A stretch of DNA of 64,000 nt from Bradyrhizobium daqingense (GCF_021044685.1 NZ_CP088014.1:186001-250000), one strand, 5' to 3'. Positions 43,076 through 52,722 are shown, counted from the first letter of the stretch. Notes: generated from the letters alone by a model not told the origin. Program-made: numbers and translations.

Positions 43076-44914
43076 TCACGCCACCGCGCGCTCGCGATAC
43101 ATCGCCTCGATCTCGGCGGCGTAGCGCTTGTTCACGAAGCCGCGCTTCAGCTTCATGGTCGGCGTCAGCTCCTCGTCCTCGGGCGTCAGCTGGCGTTCGA
43201 TCAGATAAAAACGCTTGATGCTCTCGACGCGGGCGAAATTGCCATTCACCTGCTCGATCTCGCGCCAGATCAGATCCTGGATCTCGACCGCCCGACACAG
43301 GCTGGCATAGTTGGTGAAGGGGATGTCGTGGTCCTGCGCGAACTTCTCGACATTCTCTTGGTCGATCATCACGAGGCAGGTGAGGTACGGCCGTTTGTCG
43401 CCGATCACCACGGCATCGGAGATGTAGGGCGAGAATTTGAGCTGGTTCTCGATCTCGGACGGCGTGATGTTCTTGCCGCCGGAGGTGATGATGATGTCCT
43501 TCATCCGATCCGTGACGCGGACGAAGCCTTCATTGTCGATGGTGCCGACGTCGCCGGTGTGCAGCCAGCCGCGGGAATCGATGGTCTCGGCAGTCTTCTC
43601 CGGCTGGTTCAGATAGCCCATGAACAGGAAGTCGCCCTTGATCAGGATCTCTCCCTCGGGCGACAGCATGACCTCGCCCCAGGGCACGGCCGTGCCGACA
43701 GAGCCGAGCTTGATCCGCTCCGCCGGCATCATGGTGGCAACCCCGCAATTCTCGGTCTGCCCGTAGACCTCATGGATGTCGATGCCGAGCGCGAGATACC
43801 AGCGGATCAACTCCGGCGCGATCGGCGCCGCGCCGGTGAAGGCGATGCGGCAGCGGTCGAGCCCGATCATGCGGCGAATGTTGCGGAATGCGATGCGATA
43901 GGCCAGACCGTTGGCGATGCGCAGCGACAGCGGCGGCGTCCTGCCCTCGAGCCGGCAATCGACCATGCGGTAGCCGATGTCGATGGCGCGGCGATAGACC
44001 CATTGCTGCAGCGGCGTCGCATCCTTCAGCGCGATGGTGATCGCGGAATAGAACTTTTCCCAGATGCGCGGCACCGCCAGGAAGACGGTCGGCTGTACCT
44101 CGCGCAGATTGTCAGGCACGGTTTCCTGGCTTTCGGCGAAATTCATCACCGAGCCGAGTGCGACCGAGATGTAGTAGCCGCCGATGCGTTCGGCGACATG
44201 GCAGAGCGGCAGGAAGATCAGCCGCTCCTCGTCCTCCTGCGCCGGAATGAAGTCGTTGGCGTGCCGCATCTGATGCGTCACGCTGCGGTTGGCGTGCATC
44301 GCGCCCTTGGGCGGGCCGGTCGTGCCCGACGTGTAGACGAGGATCGCGAGATCGCCGGCGCTGCGGCTGTCGATCATCTCCTGCCACAGCGCTTCGCGAC
44401 CGACCATGTGGTTGCGCCCGAGCGCGCGAAACTCGTCGAGCGACAACACCATGTCGTCGGAGAAGCCGCTGAGGCCTTCCATGTCGAACACGATGATCTT
44501 CTGCAGGGTCGGGCAGCGGGTGCGGCAGGCGAGCACTTTGTCGAGCTGCTCCTCGTCCTCGACGAAGATCACCTTGGTGGCAGAATCGTTGACGAGATAT
44601 TCCACCTGGGACGATGCATCGGTCGGGTAGATGCCGGAGGCGACGCCGCCGGCACACAGGATGCCCATGTCGGCGTGGACCCATTCGGGAACGGCATTGG
44701 CGATGATGGAGGCGACGTCGCCGGGCATGAAGCCGGAGGCACGAAGCGCATAGGCGACTTCCTTGGAGATCTCCAGCCATTCTCGCCAGCTCGTCGGCTG
44801 CCAGATGCCGAACTTCTTCTCGCGGATCGCCGGCCTGTCGCCCCGCGTCTCGGCGGCGCGCAGAAAGCTCTTCGCGATCGTATCAGCGACCGTCAGCACC
44901 GCCGGTCGGGTCAT
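43076..44914 (-). CDS. AMP-forming acyl-CoA ligase (long-chain type)
   Basis: A 612-residue ANL-superfamily enzyme. The P-loop is ILVYTSGTTGPPKGAMHANR (about 185-205). GQTENCG is the A5 motif, WLHTGDVG carries the ribose-binding Asp, and GGKNITPSEIEN lies at the C-terminal hinge. Length and motifs resemble long-chain fatty-acid-CoA ligases of the FadD15/AMP-binding type. It activates a carboxylic acid with CoA and ATP in the cytosol. It is embedded between the LivF-like ATPase and the LivK-like binding protein, so it probably traps the imported acid as its CoA ester. ATG 44914 has GAGGAGGAG upstream. Confidence 0.92.
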   Translation of the reverse strand: MTRPAVLTVADTIAKSFLRAAETRGDRPAIREKKFGIWQPTSWREWLEISKEVAYALRASGFMPGDVASIIANAVPEWVHADMGILCAGGVASGIYPTDASSQVEYLVNDSATKVIFVEDEEQLDKVLACRTRCPTLQKIIVFDMEGLSGFSDDMVLSLDEFRALGRNHMVGREALWQEMIDSRSAGDLAILVYTSGTTGPPKGAMHANRSVTHQMRHANDFIPAQEDEERLIFLPLCHVAERIGGYYISVALGSVMNFAESQETVPDNLREVQPTVFLAVPRIWEKFYSAITIALKDATPLQQWVYRRAIDIGYRMVDCRLEGRTPPLSLRIANGLAYRIAFRNIRRMIGLDRCRIAFTGAAPIAPELIRWYLALGIDIHEVYGQTENCGVATMMPAERIKLGSVGTAVPWGEVMLSPEGEILIKGDFLFMGYLNQPEKTAETIDSRGWLHTGDVGTIDNEGFVRVTDRMKDIIITSGGKNITPSEIENQLKFSPYISDAVVIGDKRPYLTCLVMIDQENVEKFAQDHDIPFTNYASLCRAVEIQDLIWREIEQVNGNFARVESIKRFYLIERQLTPEDEELTPTMKLKRGFVNKRYAAEIEAMYRERAVA

Positions 44915-45007
44915 GCACCTCTCCTCCTCGTCGTCCTGCCTCCGCTGCCTGCCTTGCCGGCGGTCTGTCGTTGCGGATGGCAAGCTCATCTTACTGCCAG
45001 CTCGTTC

Positions 45008-45796
45008 TCACCGCCATGTCTTCTTCTTTTTCCAGCGCCGCTCGCCGCGCGCGCCCGCTTCCTTGGCACCAAGGTAGAATTCCTGGATGTCCTGGGAATG
45101 CATCAAGCGGTCGCAGGTGTCGTTCATCACGATGCGGCCGATCTCCAGGACATAGCCATAATGTGCGGTCTCCAGCGCCACCTTGGCGTTCTGCTCGACC
45201 AGCAGGATCGACATGCCCTGCTCCTCGTTGACGCGGCGGATGATGGTGAAGATCTCCTTCACCAGCAGCGGTGACAGGCCGAGGGAGGGCTCGTCGAGCA
45301 AGAGCAGCGCCGGCCGGTTCATCAGGGCGCGGCCGATCGCGAGCATCTGCTGCTCGCCGCCGGAGAGCTGGCCGGCCGGCTGGTTGATGCGCTCCTTCAG
45401 GCGGGGGAAATAGCCGTAGACCCGCTCCAGATCCTCCGCGACGCCGTCGCGGTCCCGGCGCGGATAGGCGCCCATCATCAAATTCTCGCGGACCGAGAGG
45501 AAGGGAAAGACTTCGCGGCCCTCCGGCACGTGGCTGAGGCCGAGCCGCACGATCCGGTCGGCCTCCATGCGCTGGATCGGCTTGCCCATGAACTCGATCG
45601 CGCCCTTTTGCGGGTCCAGGATACCGGAAATGGTCTTCAGCACCGTGGTCTTGCCGGCGCCATTGGCACCGAGCAGCGTGACGATGCGCCCGCGCGGCAC
45701 CTCCAGCGAGATGCCGCGGATCGCCATGATCGGCCCGTAATAGCTCTCGATGTTCGAGAGCTTCAGGATGGTCTCGGGTGTCGTAGTCGCGTCCAT
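45008..45796 (-). CDS. branched-chain-type ABC ATPase (LivF-like)
   Basis: A 262-residue ATPase. It has Walker A GANGAGKTT, signature LSGGEQQMLAIGRAL, Walker B LLLLDEP and the late ILLVEQNA that is typical of LivF. It lies 4 bp after the LivG-like gene. Start ATG 45796 fits LivF length; the frame is open to 45829 but that part overlaps LivG. Confidence 0.93.
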   Translation of the reverse strand: MDATTTPETILKLSNIESYYGPIMAIRGISLEVPRGRIVTLLGANGAGKTTVLKTISGILDPQKGAIEFMGKPIQRMEADRIVRLGLSHVPEGREVFPFLSVRENLMMGAYPRRDRDGVAEDLERVYGYFPRLKERINQPAGQLSGGEQQMLAIGRALMNRPALLLLDEPSLGLSPLLVKEIFTIIRRVNEEQGMSILLVEQNAKVALETAHYGYVLEIGRIVMNDTCDRLMHSQDIQEFYLGAKEAGARGERRWKKKKTWR

Positions 45797-45800
45797 CGCC

Positions 45801-46559
45801 TCAGGCTCCCAGATACGCAGCGACGACATCGGGATGCTGCTGCACCTCGGCCGGCGAGCCCATCGCCAGCACCCGGCCGTAGTTCAGCGCGATGACGCGG
45901 TCGGAGACGCGATTGACCAGCGACATGTCGTGCTCGACCATCAGCACGGTGACGCCGAGCTCGTTCTTCAGGTCGCGGATCCAGAACGACATGTCGTCGG
46001 TCTCCTCGACGTTGAGGCCGCTTGACGGCTCGTCGAGCAGGATCAGCTTCGGCTCCGAGCACAGCGCGCGAGCGAGCTCGATCACCTTGCGCACGCCATA
46101 GGGCAGGCCGGAGATGAGCTTGTCGCGATAAGGCTCGAGATCGAGGAATTCGATGACCTGCTCGACCCGGCGGCGGTGCAGCTTCTCGTTGGCGCGCACG
46201 CTGGGCAGGAACAGGAGCTCCTGCCAGAGCTGGGTGGTGGAATGGCGGTGACGGCCGACCAGCAGGTTCGACAGCACGGTCGCGTTCTCGAACAGCTCGA
46301 TGTTCTGGAAGGTGCGGGCGATGCCGAGCTTGGCGATGTCGTAGGGCGGCTGCTCTGTGATGTCCTGGTCCTCGAAGAAGATGCGGCCCGAGGTCGGCCG
46401 GTAGATCCGCGAGATCAGGTTGAAGATCGAGCTCTTGCCGGCGCCGTTGGGGCCGATGATCGAGAGGATCTCGCCCTTCTCGACCGCGAAGGACACCGCA
46501 TCGACTGCCTTGAGGCCGCCGAAGTGCAGCGACAGGTTCTCGGCGCGGAAATAGCTCAT
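45801..46559 (-). CDS. branched-chain-type ABC ATPase (LivG-like)
   Basis: A 252-residue ATPase. It has Walker [10 protein letters not shown], the LivG-type insertion after [12 protein letters not shown], signature region [15 protein letters not shown] (Y replacing S in the usual LSxGxxR motif), Walker B LILLDEP and switch MVEHDM. Its ATG overlaps the LivM stop by 4 bp. Together with LivF it powers the importer. Confidence 0.93.
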   Translation of the reverse strand: MSYFRAENLSLHFGGLKAVDAVSFAVEKGEILSIIGPNGAGKSSIFNLISRIYRPTSGRIFFEDQDITEQPPYDIAKLGIARTFQNIELFENATVLSNLLVGRHRHSTTQLWQELLFLPSVRANEKLHRRRVEQVIEFLDLEPYRDKLISGLPYGVRKVIELARALCSEPKLILLDEPSSGLNVEETDDMSFWIRDLKNELGVTVLMVEHDMSLVNRVSDRVIALNYGRVLAMGSPAEVQQHPDVVAAYLGA

Positions 46560-47707
46560 CGGTTGCGCTCCGACTTCACGTAGATCTTCTGCCGCTTGAA
46601 GGTGGCGCGCTTGTAGAGCGGGAACAGCTGGAAGAAGAGCTTGATCTTGAGCCAGCGGCCGTAGAGCCCGAGCGGCTCGAACAGCACGAACAGCACGATG
46701 ATGATGCCGTAGATCGCGCCCTTCAGCCCGTTGAGCGAGGCGAAGGCGGCGACCTTGGACTGGATCTCGGCCGCGGTCGCCGTGCCCGCCCCGAACGCCG
46801 CGGCGATGCCGGCGATGATGCCGGGCATGTCGTCCTTCAGATAGGTCAGGAACGGATCGATCATCACGATGAAGATCGCACCCAGCACCGCACCATGCAG
46901 GCTGAAAGTGCCGCCGATCAGGATCACGATGATGAACTCGATCGAGAGCTGGAGCGTGAACATCTCCGGCGAGATGAAGGAGAGCTTGTGCGCGAACAGG
47001 ACGCCGGCAAAGCCGGTGATCGCCGCCGAGATCGCGAACGACTTCACCTTGTAGAGCGCGACATTGACGCCCATGCTGCGCGCCGCCGTCTCGGAGTCGC
47101 GGATGGCGACGAAGGCGCGGCCGGTCGGCGAGCGCAGCAGATTGAGCGTGCCGACGATGGTCAGCACGAGAACGGCAAGGCACAGATAATAGAAGGTCGG
47201 GCTATCGCGCGGCACCGCGACGCCGAGCAGCGACAGCGTCTTGACCCGCATGCCCTCGTTGCCGTGGGTCACGCTCTCCCAGCGCGCCAGGATCTCCTCG
47301 ACGATCAGGGCAAAGGAGATGGTGGCGATGACGAGATAGATGCCGGTCAGGCGCAAGGCGGGAAAGCCGACCAGCGCGCCGATGAAGCCGGTCAAAGCTC
47401 CGGCGGCGAGGAAGTAGACCGGGAACGGCACGTTGTATTTCTGCAAGTAGGCCGCAGTGTAGGCTCCGATCGCGAGGAACGCGGCGTGCCCGAGCGAGGC
47501 CTGGCCGGTGAAGCCGGTCAGGATCAGGAGCGCCACGCCGACGATCGCGTAGATGCAGACGAAGACGAGCTGGCTCATCACATAGCTGGACAGCACATGG
47601 GGCGCGATCAGCAGCAGCGCGATCAGGATGCCGTAGGAGACGACGTAGCCCGAATGCGGAAACAGTTTGATGTCGTCTTCATAGTCGGTCTTGAACAGGA
47701 AGCGCAT
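46556..47707 (-). CDS. branched-chain-type ABC permease (LivM-like)
   Basis: A 383-residue membrane protein with about nine to ten helices. The LivM signature GFTGQASLGHAAFLAIGAY and the EAA-like loop FVAIRDSETAARSMGVNVAL, which contacts the ATPase, are both present. A basic C-terminal tail (PLYKRATFKRQKIYVKSER) follows the last helix and is longer than usual for LivM. It lies 5 bp downstream of the LivH-like gene. Confidence 0.93.
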   Translation of the reverse strand: MRFLFKTDYEDDIKLFPHSGYVVSYGILIALLLIAPHVLSSYVMSQLVFVCIYAIVGVALLILTGFTGQASLGHAAFLAIGAYTAAYLQKYNVPFPVYFLAAGALTGFIGALVGFPALRLTGIYLVIATISFALIVEEILARWESVTHGNEGMRVKTLSLLGVAVPRDSPTFYYLCLAVLVLTIVGTLNLLRSPTGRAFVAIRDSETAARSMGVNVALYKVKSFAISAAITGFAGVLFAHKLSFISPEMFTLQLSIEFIIVILIGGTFSLHGAVLGAIFIVMIDPFLTYLKDDMPGIIAGIAAAFGAGTATAAEIQSKVAAFASLNGLKGAIYGIIIVLFVLFEPLGLYGRWLKIKLFFQLFPLYKRATFKRQKIYVKSERNR

Positions 47708-47712
47708 GGCGT

Positions 47713-48588
47713 TCAGACCTTCTTGCGGACGTGGAGGCCGAACAGGCCTTCGGGCTTCAGGAGCAGCACGGCAAGCAGCACGAGATAGGGCGCGACGTCC
47801 TTCCAGCCCTCCGGCAGGTAGAAGCCCGCCATGCTCTCGATCACGCCGATCAGCACGCCGCCGACGACCGCGCCCGGGATCGAGCCGAAGCCGCCGAGCA
47901 CCGCGGCCGGAAACGCCTTCAGGCCGAGCACGAGGCCGACATTGGAGTGGATGAACGTGATCGGCGCCAGCAGCACGCCGGCGCAGGTCGCGACCGCCGC
48001 GCTGATGGCCCAGACAATCGACACCACGCGCTTCACCGGAATGCCCATGTAGTAGGCCGCGAGCATGTTCTCGGAGCTGGCGCGCATCGCGGTGCCGAGC
48101 GTGGTCTTGTTGAAGAACAGCCACAACAGCGTGCACAGGATCATCGTCGCCGCAATCACCGAGAGCTTGTCATAGGCGAGCACCAGCGAGCCCATCCGCA
48201 GCACGCCCTGGCTGAACGGCGTCTCGATCTTGAGGTCGTCGGTGCCCCAGATCATGCCGGCGATCGAGCGCAGGAAATAGCCGAGCCCGATGGTGACCAT
48301 GATGATGGAGAATTGGGGGTAGCCGAGGATCGGCCGCACCACGACCCGCTCCGCCACCATGCCGAACAGCGCCATGGCGGCCACCGCACCGGCAAAGCCG
48401 ATCCAGTAGTTCAGGCCCATCATGCCGATGAAGGTAAATGCGAAGAAGCCGCCGAGCATCATCAGATCGCCCTGGGCGAAATTGACGACCTCCGTGGCCT
48501 TGTAGACGAGCACGAAGCCAAGCGCGATCAGGCCGTAAACGCAGCCGAGCGCAACACCGCTGACCAGCTGCTGAACAAAATCCAGCAT
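47713..48588 (-). CDS. branched-chain-type ABC permease (LivH-like)
   Basis: A 291-residue permease with eight hydrophobic helices. GLIALGFVLVYKATEVVNFA is the LivH N-terminal signature, and AMRASSENMLAAYYMGI is the ATPase-contact loop. GGGAGGA precedes ATG 48588. It is the first gene of the operon, which then runs livM-, livG-, livF-, ligase- and livK-like. The promoter should lie in the 250-bp divergent region before the ABC exporter gene at 48841. Confidence 0.93.
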   Translation of the reverse strand: MLDFVQQLVSGVALGCVYGLIALGFVLVYKATEVVNFAQGDLMMLGGFFAFTFIGMMGLNYWIGFAGAVAAMALFGMVAERVVVRPILGYPQFSIIMVTIGLGYFLRSIAGMIWGTDDLKIETPFSQGVLRMGSLVLAYDKLSVIAATMILCTLLWLFFNKTTLGTAMRASSENMLAAYYMGIPVKRVVSIVWAISAAVATCAGVLLAPITFIHSNVGLVLGLKAFPAAVLGGFGSIPGAVVGGVLIGVIESMAGFYLPEGWKDVAPYLVLLAVLLLKPEGLFGLHVRKKV

Positions 48589-48840
48589 CGACGCGCGTCC
48601 TCCCGATGCAGCCGTCGGTTCTTCGTGACCGCTTGCCGCATCTTGTGTCCAGTCGCTACGCAGTCGTTTCGCTGCGTTAGCACCATTTGTCCCAAGGCCA
48701 ATTCAGCCTGAACCGCAATGCGCTGTCAACAAAGGGTGACTTGCTTTGGTCGGTCCCGGATGCCGGAATTAGTCGACCGTAGATTCACGGTGCCGAAACA
48801 TCTTCACGTCATGGTCGCGGGCAATGCAAAACCGGATGGT

Positions 48841-49599
48841 ATGGCCGTCATGAAGCCGGACAGCGCTGCGCTGGAAGTCCGAGGGTTAACCAAGCGTTTT
48901 GACCGCTTGGCGGTCGACGGCCTCGATCTCACGATTCATGCCGGCGAGTTCTATGCGCTGGTCGGCCCCAACGGTGCCGGCAAGACCACCAGCTTGCGCA
49001 TGGTTGCGGGCCTGCTCAGACCCGATGCCGGCAGCGTCTCGATCTTCGGCATCGATGCGCTCCAGAACCCCGTTGCCGCCAAGCAGGTGATGGCGTGGGT
49101 CTCCGACGAGCCGATGATCTATGACAAGCTGACACCGCTCGAATATCTCGAATTCGTCGCGGGCCTCTGGGGCATCGTACCCTCGGCCTCAGAGCCGGTG
49201 GCGCAGGAGCTGCTCTATTCGCTCGGCCTCGCGCCGCACCGGCACGAGCGCTGCGAGGGCTTTTCCAAGGGCATGCGCCAGAAGGTGGCGCTCGCCGGCG
49301 CACTGGTGCACGATCCCCGCCTCATCATCCTCGACGAGCCGCTGACCGGCCTCGATGCCGTCTCCGCCCGTCATGTGAAGGGCCTGCTCGGCGCGCGCGT
49401 CCGCGCCGGCTGCACGGTCATCATGACCACGCATATACTCGAGGTCGCCGAGCGCATGGCCGACCGCATCGGCGTGATCGCATCGGGCCAGCTGGTCGCC
49501 GAAGGCACGCTCGACGAGCTGCGCCGGCAGAACGGCCATGCCGATACCAGCCTCGAGGATCTCTTCATCGCGCTGGTGACGCTTCCGGACGCCGCATGA
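48841..49599 (+). CDS. ABC exporter ATP-binding protein
   Basis: A 252-residue ATPase. It has Walker A GPNGAGKTT, signature FSKGMRQKVALAGALVHDP, Walker B LIILDEP and switch TTHI, matching the ABC-2 (drug/antibiotic exporter) branch with the MetN-like absent. The start is uncertain: ATG 48841 or ATG 48850 give family-length proteins; the frame is open to 48718. The stop overlaps the downstream permease start by 4 bp. It powers export by that permease. Confidence 0.9.
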   Translation: MAVMKPDSAALEVRGLTKRFDRLAVDGLDLTIHAGEFYALVGPNGAGKTTSLRMVAGLLRPDAGSVSIFGIDALQNPVAAKQVMAWVSDEPMIYDKLTPLEYLEFVAGLWGIVPSASEPVAQELLYSLGLAPHRHERCEGFSKGMRQKVALAGALVHDPRLIILDEPLTGLDAVSARHVKGLLGARVRAGCTVIMTTHILEVAERMADRIGVIASGQLVAEGTLDELRRQNGHADTSLEDLFIALVTLPDAA

Positions 49600-51122
49600 G
49601 CTCGACGACCGCACTGTCCTGGTTCGCCCGCCACGAGCTCCGGCTCGCCTGGCGCGAATGGTTCGCCATGATGACGGGAGGCCGGCGCAAACGCACGCGC
49701 GCTGCAGTGATCGGCCTGCTCTGCTTCGCCGCGCTGCTGCACTTGCCGGCCTGGGCCGTGATCGGCCGTTTCGCCGACCTGCAACTGCCGCTCGACAAAT
49801 CCTCGCTGATCGTGATCTCGGCGATGATTGTCCTGGCCTGGACCTTGATGCTGTCGCAGGCGATCGAATCGGTGACGCGGGTGTTCTACGCCCGCGCCGA
49901 TCTCGACCTCATCATGTCCTCGCCGGCGAGGCTGGCCAATCTGTTCTCGGTGCGCATCGCCGCGATCGCGCTCAGCGTGACGATGATGGCGCTGTTGTTC
50001 TCGACGCCCTTCATCGACGTGCTTGTGATCGGCGGTGGCGCGCGCTGGCTCAGCGCGTTCGGCGTCGTGGTCGCGATGGGCCTGTCGGCCGCGGCGATCT
50101 CGATCGCCATCACCATCCTGCTGTTCCGGCTGATCGGCCCGGCACGGACCCGTCTCATCGCCCAGATCCTCGCCGCAATCATCGGCGCCGGCTTCGTGAT
50201 CGCGCTCCAGGTCGCCGCGATCATGTCCTACGGCACGCTGTCGCGCTTCACCATCCTGACCTCGGGTAGCCTCGAAGCCTACGCACCCGACGTCGACAGC
50301 ATCTGGTGGTGGCCGGCGCGCGCGGCCCTCGGCGACAGCGAGGCGTTGCTGCTGCTGCTGGCGTTCGGCCTGGTGCTGCTCGGAGGCGTCATGGCGATCT
50401 TTTCCGACCGCTTTGCCGACACCGCCATCGATGCGGCGGCCCATGGCGCATCCGGCCGCGTGCACGCCAAGGAGCGCCCGTTCCGCGGCGGATCGCGGCA
50501 GCAGGCGCTGCGGCGCAAGGAGTTCATGCTGCTGTGGCGCGATCCCTGGCTGATCTCGCAGACCCTGATGCAGCTGCTCTACCTGGTGCCGCCGGCGCTG
50601 CTGCTCTGGCGCAATTTTGCCGAGAGCTCCGCGGCACTGACGCTGATCACACCGGTGATCGTGATGGCGGCCGGACAGCTCGCCGGCGGGCTGGCCTGGC
50701 TGACGATCTCGGGCGAGGACGCCCCCGACCTCGTCGCCACCGCACCGCTGACGCCATCCAGCGTCACCCGCGCCAAGATCGAGGTCGTGCTGATCGCGAT
50801 CGCCGCGATCTTCTGTCCGCTGATCGCGGCGCTCGCCTTCGCCTCGCCATTCCAGGCGGCGATCAGCGCCGGCGCCGTCCTGGTCAGCGCGGCCTCCGCC
50901 ACCGCGATCCAGCTCTGGTTCCGGGTGCAGGCCCGGCGCAGCCAGTTCCGCCGGCGCCAGACCTCCTCGCGGCTTGCGACCTTTGCCGAGGCCTTCTCCT
51001 CGATCGGCTGGGCGGCCACTGCCGCGCTGCTGCTGGCCCTGCCCATCGCCGGCCTCGTCAGCGGCCTGATCACGGCCGGCCTCGTCGCAATCACCTGGAA
51101 GTTCAGCCCTAGGCGGGACTAG
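49596..51122 (+). CDS. ABC-2 type exporter permease
   Basis: A 508-residue membrane protein. About 12 hydrophobic segments fall in two halves separated by a hydrophilic stretch (about 285-315). It lacks an ATPase domain. It overlaps the ATPase gene by 4 bp, so the two are co-translated. The large size (about twice the usual 250-residue permease) suggests a fused dimer, as in other twelve-helix exporter permeases. The exported molecule is unknown. Confidence 0.85.
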   Translation: MSSTTALSWFARHELRLAWREWFAMMTGGRRKRTRAAVIGLLCFAALLHLPAWAVIGRFADLQLPLDKSSLIVISAMIVLAWTLMLSQAIESVTRVFYARADLDLIMSSPARLANLFSVRIAAIALSVTMMALLFSTPFIDVLVIGGGARWLSAFGVVVAMGLSAAAISIAITILLFRLIGPARTRLIAQILAAIIGAGFVIALQVAAIMSYGTLSRFTILTSGSLEAYAPDVDSIWWWPARAALGDSEALLLLLAFGLVLLGGVMAIFSDRFADTAIDAAAHGASGRVHAKERPFRGGSRQQALRRKEFMLLWRDPWLISQTLMQLLYLVPPALLLWRNFAESSAALTLITPVIVMAAGQLAGGLAWLTISGEDAPDLVATAPLTPSSVTRAKIEVVLIAIAAIFCPLIAALAFASPFQAAISAGAVLVSAASATAIQLWFRVQARRSQFRRRQTSSRLATFAEAFSSIGWAATAALLLALPIAGLVSGLITAGLVAITWKFSPRRD

Positions 51123-51143
51123 AAAGCGGGTGAGCCTCCTTGA

Positions 51144-51167
51144 AAGTAAGGCTAAATTACCTTACTT
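51144..51167. promoter_or_regulatory. candidate toxin-antitoxin operator
   Basis: AAGTAAGG and CCTTACTT form a perfect 8-bp inverted repeat around an 8-nt AT-rich spacer, 25 bp before the antitoxin ATG. AbrB/MazE-type antitoxins usually repress their own promoter through such sites. Confidence 0.65.
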
Positions 51168-51192
51168 AAGGATGGCAAGAATTGAGGCTGCG

Positions 51193-51447
51193 ATGAGTAT
51201 TCTTACTGTCACGGCAAAGGGGCAGGTCACGCTCCGGAAGGATCTCCTGGAACACCTCGGTGTACATCCGGGCGACAAGATCTCGATAGAAAAACTTCCA
51301 GGGGGACGAGTTGAGGTGAAGGCCGCTCGACCTACCGGAAAGATTTCGGATGCCTTCGGCTTCCTGAAAGGAAAAACGAACGATCGATCACTGTCGATCG
51401 AGGAAATGAACGAAGTCATTGCTGACGGCTGGGCCGGTAAGCGATGA
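51193..51447 (+). CDS. AbrB/MazE-type antitoxin
   Basis: An 84-residue protein. Residues 1-48 form the swapped-hairpin AbrB fold: ILTVTAKGQVTLRKDLLEHL then GDKISIEKLPGGRVEVKAAR. The acidic tail (about 55-84, MNEVIADGWAGKR) should wrap the toxin. Start ATG 51193 was chosen because the inverted repeat at 51144-51167 would otherwise lie inside the coding part. It overlaps the toxin start by 4 bp. It is inferred to neutralise the downstream PIN toxin and repress the operon. Confidence 0.9.
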   Translation: MSILTVTAKGQVTLRKDLLEHLGVHPGDKISIEKLPGGRVEVKAARPTGKISDAFGFLKGKTNDRSLSIEEMNEVIADGWAGKR

Positions 51448-51848
51448 AGATGACACCTGACACCAATGTCCTGGTGCGGGTTCTGGTCGGAGATCATGCC
51501 GAACAGAGCAAGGTGGCCGAAGCCCTTCTCAAGAAGGCAGACCTCATCGCTATTTCGATCCCCGCATTGTGCGAGCTGACCTGGGTTCTCTCTCGAGGCT
51601 ACAAGACTTCGGCTGCCAATATCGCGGCTTCGATCCGGCACTTGATCAATGCCTCCAATACGGTTGTTGACCGGCCCACGGCCGAGGCCGGATTGGCATT
51701 CCTCGAGGCCGGGGGTGATTTCGCCGATGGTGTCATCGCTCACGAGGGCGACTGGCTTGGAGCCGATACCTTCGTTTCTTTCGACAAGAGGGCCGTGAAA
51801 CTGGTCGAGGCAAGCGGCGGATTGGCGCGGTTGGCCGGCGGCACATGA
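51444..51848 (+). CDS. VapC-type PIN-domain toxin
   Basis: A 134-residue protein with all four acidic residues of the PIN-domain nuclease: Asp6 (TPDTN), Glu44 (LCELTW), Asp92/Asp95 (GDFADGVIA) and Asp114 (VSFDKRA). VapC toxins are Mg-dependent endoribonucleases that often cut tRNA. It overlaps the antitoxin by 4 bp. Lower GC and plainer codon use than its neighbours fit horizontal acquisition. Confidence 0.93.
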   Translation: MKMTPDTNVLVRVLVGDHAEQSKVAEALLKKADLIAISIPALCELTWVLSRGYKTSAANIAASIRHLINASNTVVDRPTAEAGLAFLEAGGDFADGVIAHEGDWLGADTFVSFDKRAVKLVEASGGLARLAGGT

Positions 51849-51906
51849 CGCAAGGATAATTCGTCGATACACTCAGCAGGTCGTTGATGAGCGGCGGACG
51901 GTTTTC

Positions 51907-52722
51907 ATGTTGCGACTCCTGCTGACGGCTTTTGCGTTTCTCGGCTCGCTGGCCGCACCTGTTCTCGCCCAGCAGCCACCACAGCGCAGCGAATGCCTGG
52001 CGATGGCGAACGCGGCGCCCCGCGCGATGCCGGTCGCGTTCCGGCAGGCAGCAGCGGCGCCCGGGGTCGAGATCACCTATGCCGGCCATTCCACCTATTT
52101 CATCGACACGCCCGGCGGCCTGCGCATCGCCACCGACTATAGCGGCGCCTATCAGGTCGGCCGGCTCCCCGACGTCGTCACCATGAACCGGGCCCACAGC
52201 ACCCACTACACATTATTCCCGGATAAGCGCATTCCCCATGTGCTGCATGGCTGGAGCGAGGACGGCAAGCCGGCCATCGTCTCGACCCGCATCGGCGACA
52301 CCATCATCCGCAACGTCACGACCGACATCCGCCGCTATTTCGGTGACGATGCCGGCAGCGACATGATCCGCGACGGCAACTCGATCTTCATCTTCGAGGT
52401 CGCTGGCCTCTGCATCGGGCATCTCGGCCATCTCCACCACAAGCTGGACGACAGCCATTTCGCCCAGATCGGGCGGCTCGACATCGTGATGGTGCCGATC
52501 GACGGCACCTACACCATGTCGCTGGGCGGCATCTCCGAGATCACCAAGCGGCTGCGCGCGTCCGTGGTGCTGCCGATGCATCGCTTCGCCACGCCGCTCG
52601 ACGATTTCATGCGCCGGATCGGTCAGGACTTCGAGATCGACCGCCGTACCGAACGCTCGTTCCGGATGTCGCGGGATGCGCTGCCGTCGCAGCCAACCGT
52701 GATTATCCTCGACGGCGTCTGA
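51907..52722 (+). CDS. secreted MBL-fold (UlaG-like) metallo-hydrolase
   Basis: A 271-residue protein. The signal peptide is MLRLLLTAFAFLGSLAAPVL, with cleavage near VLAQQ. The core has ITYAGHSTYFIDTPGGLRIA and later GHLGHLHHKL and VLPMH, which fit the beta-lactamase-fold UlaG/MBL-like group with metal-binding histidines. The classical HxHxDH motif is not obvious, so activity is uncertain. Inferred periplasmic hydrolase of unknown substrate. Confidence 0.75.
   Translation: MLRLLLTAFAFLGSLAAPVLAQQPPQRSECLAMANAAPRAMPVAFRQAAAAPGVEITYAGHSTYFIDTPGGLRIATDYSGAYQVGRLPDVVTMNRAHSTHYTLFPDKRIPHVLHGWSEDGKPAIVSTRIGDTIIRNVTTDIRRYFGDDAGSDMIRDGNSIFIFEVAGLCIGHLGHLHHKLDDSHFAQIGRLDIVMVPIDGTYTMSLGGISEITKRLRASVVLPMHRFATPLDDFMRRIGQDFEIDRRTERSFRMSRDALPSQPTVIILDGV

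Noticed and set aside
48655..48681. Imperfect inverted repeat GCTACGCAG ... CTGCGTTAGC in the divergent region before the ABC exporter
   Set aside because: The arms differ by a one-base bulge and the symmetry is short; not strong enough to call an operator.
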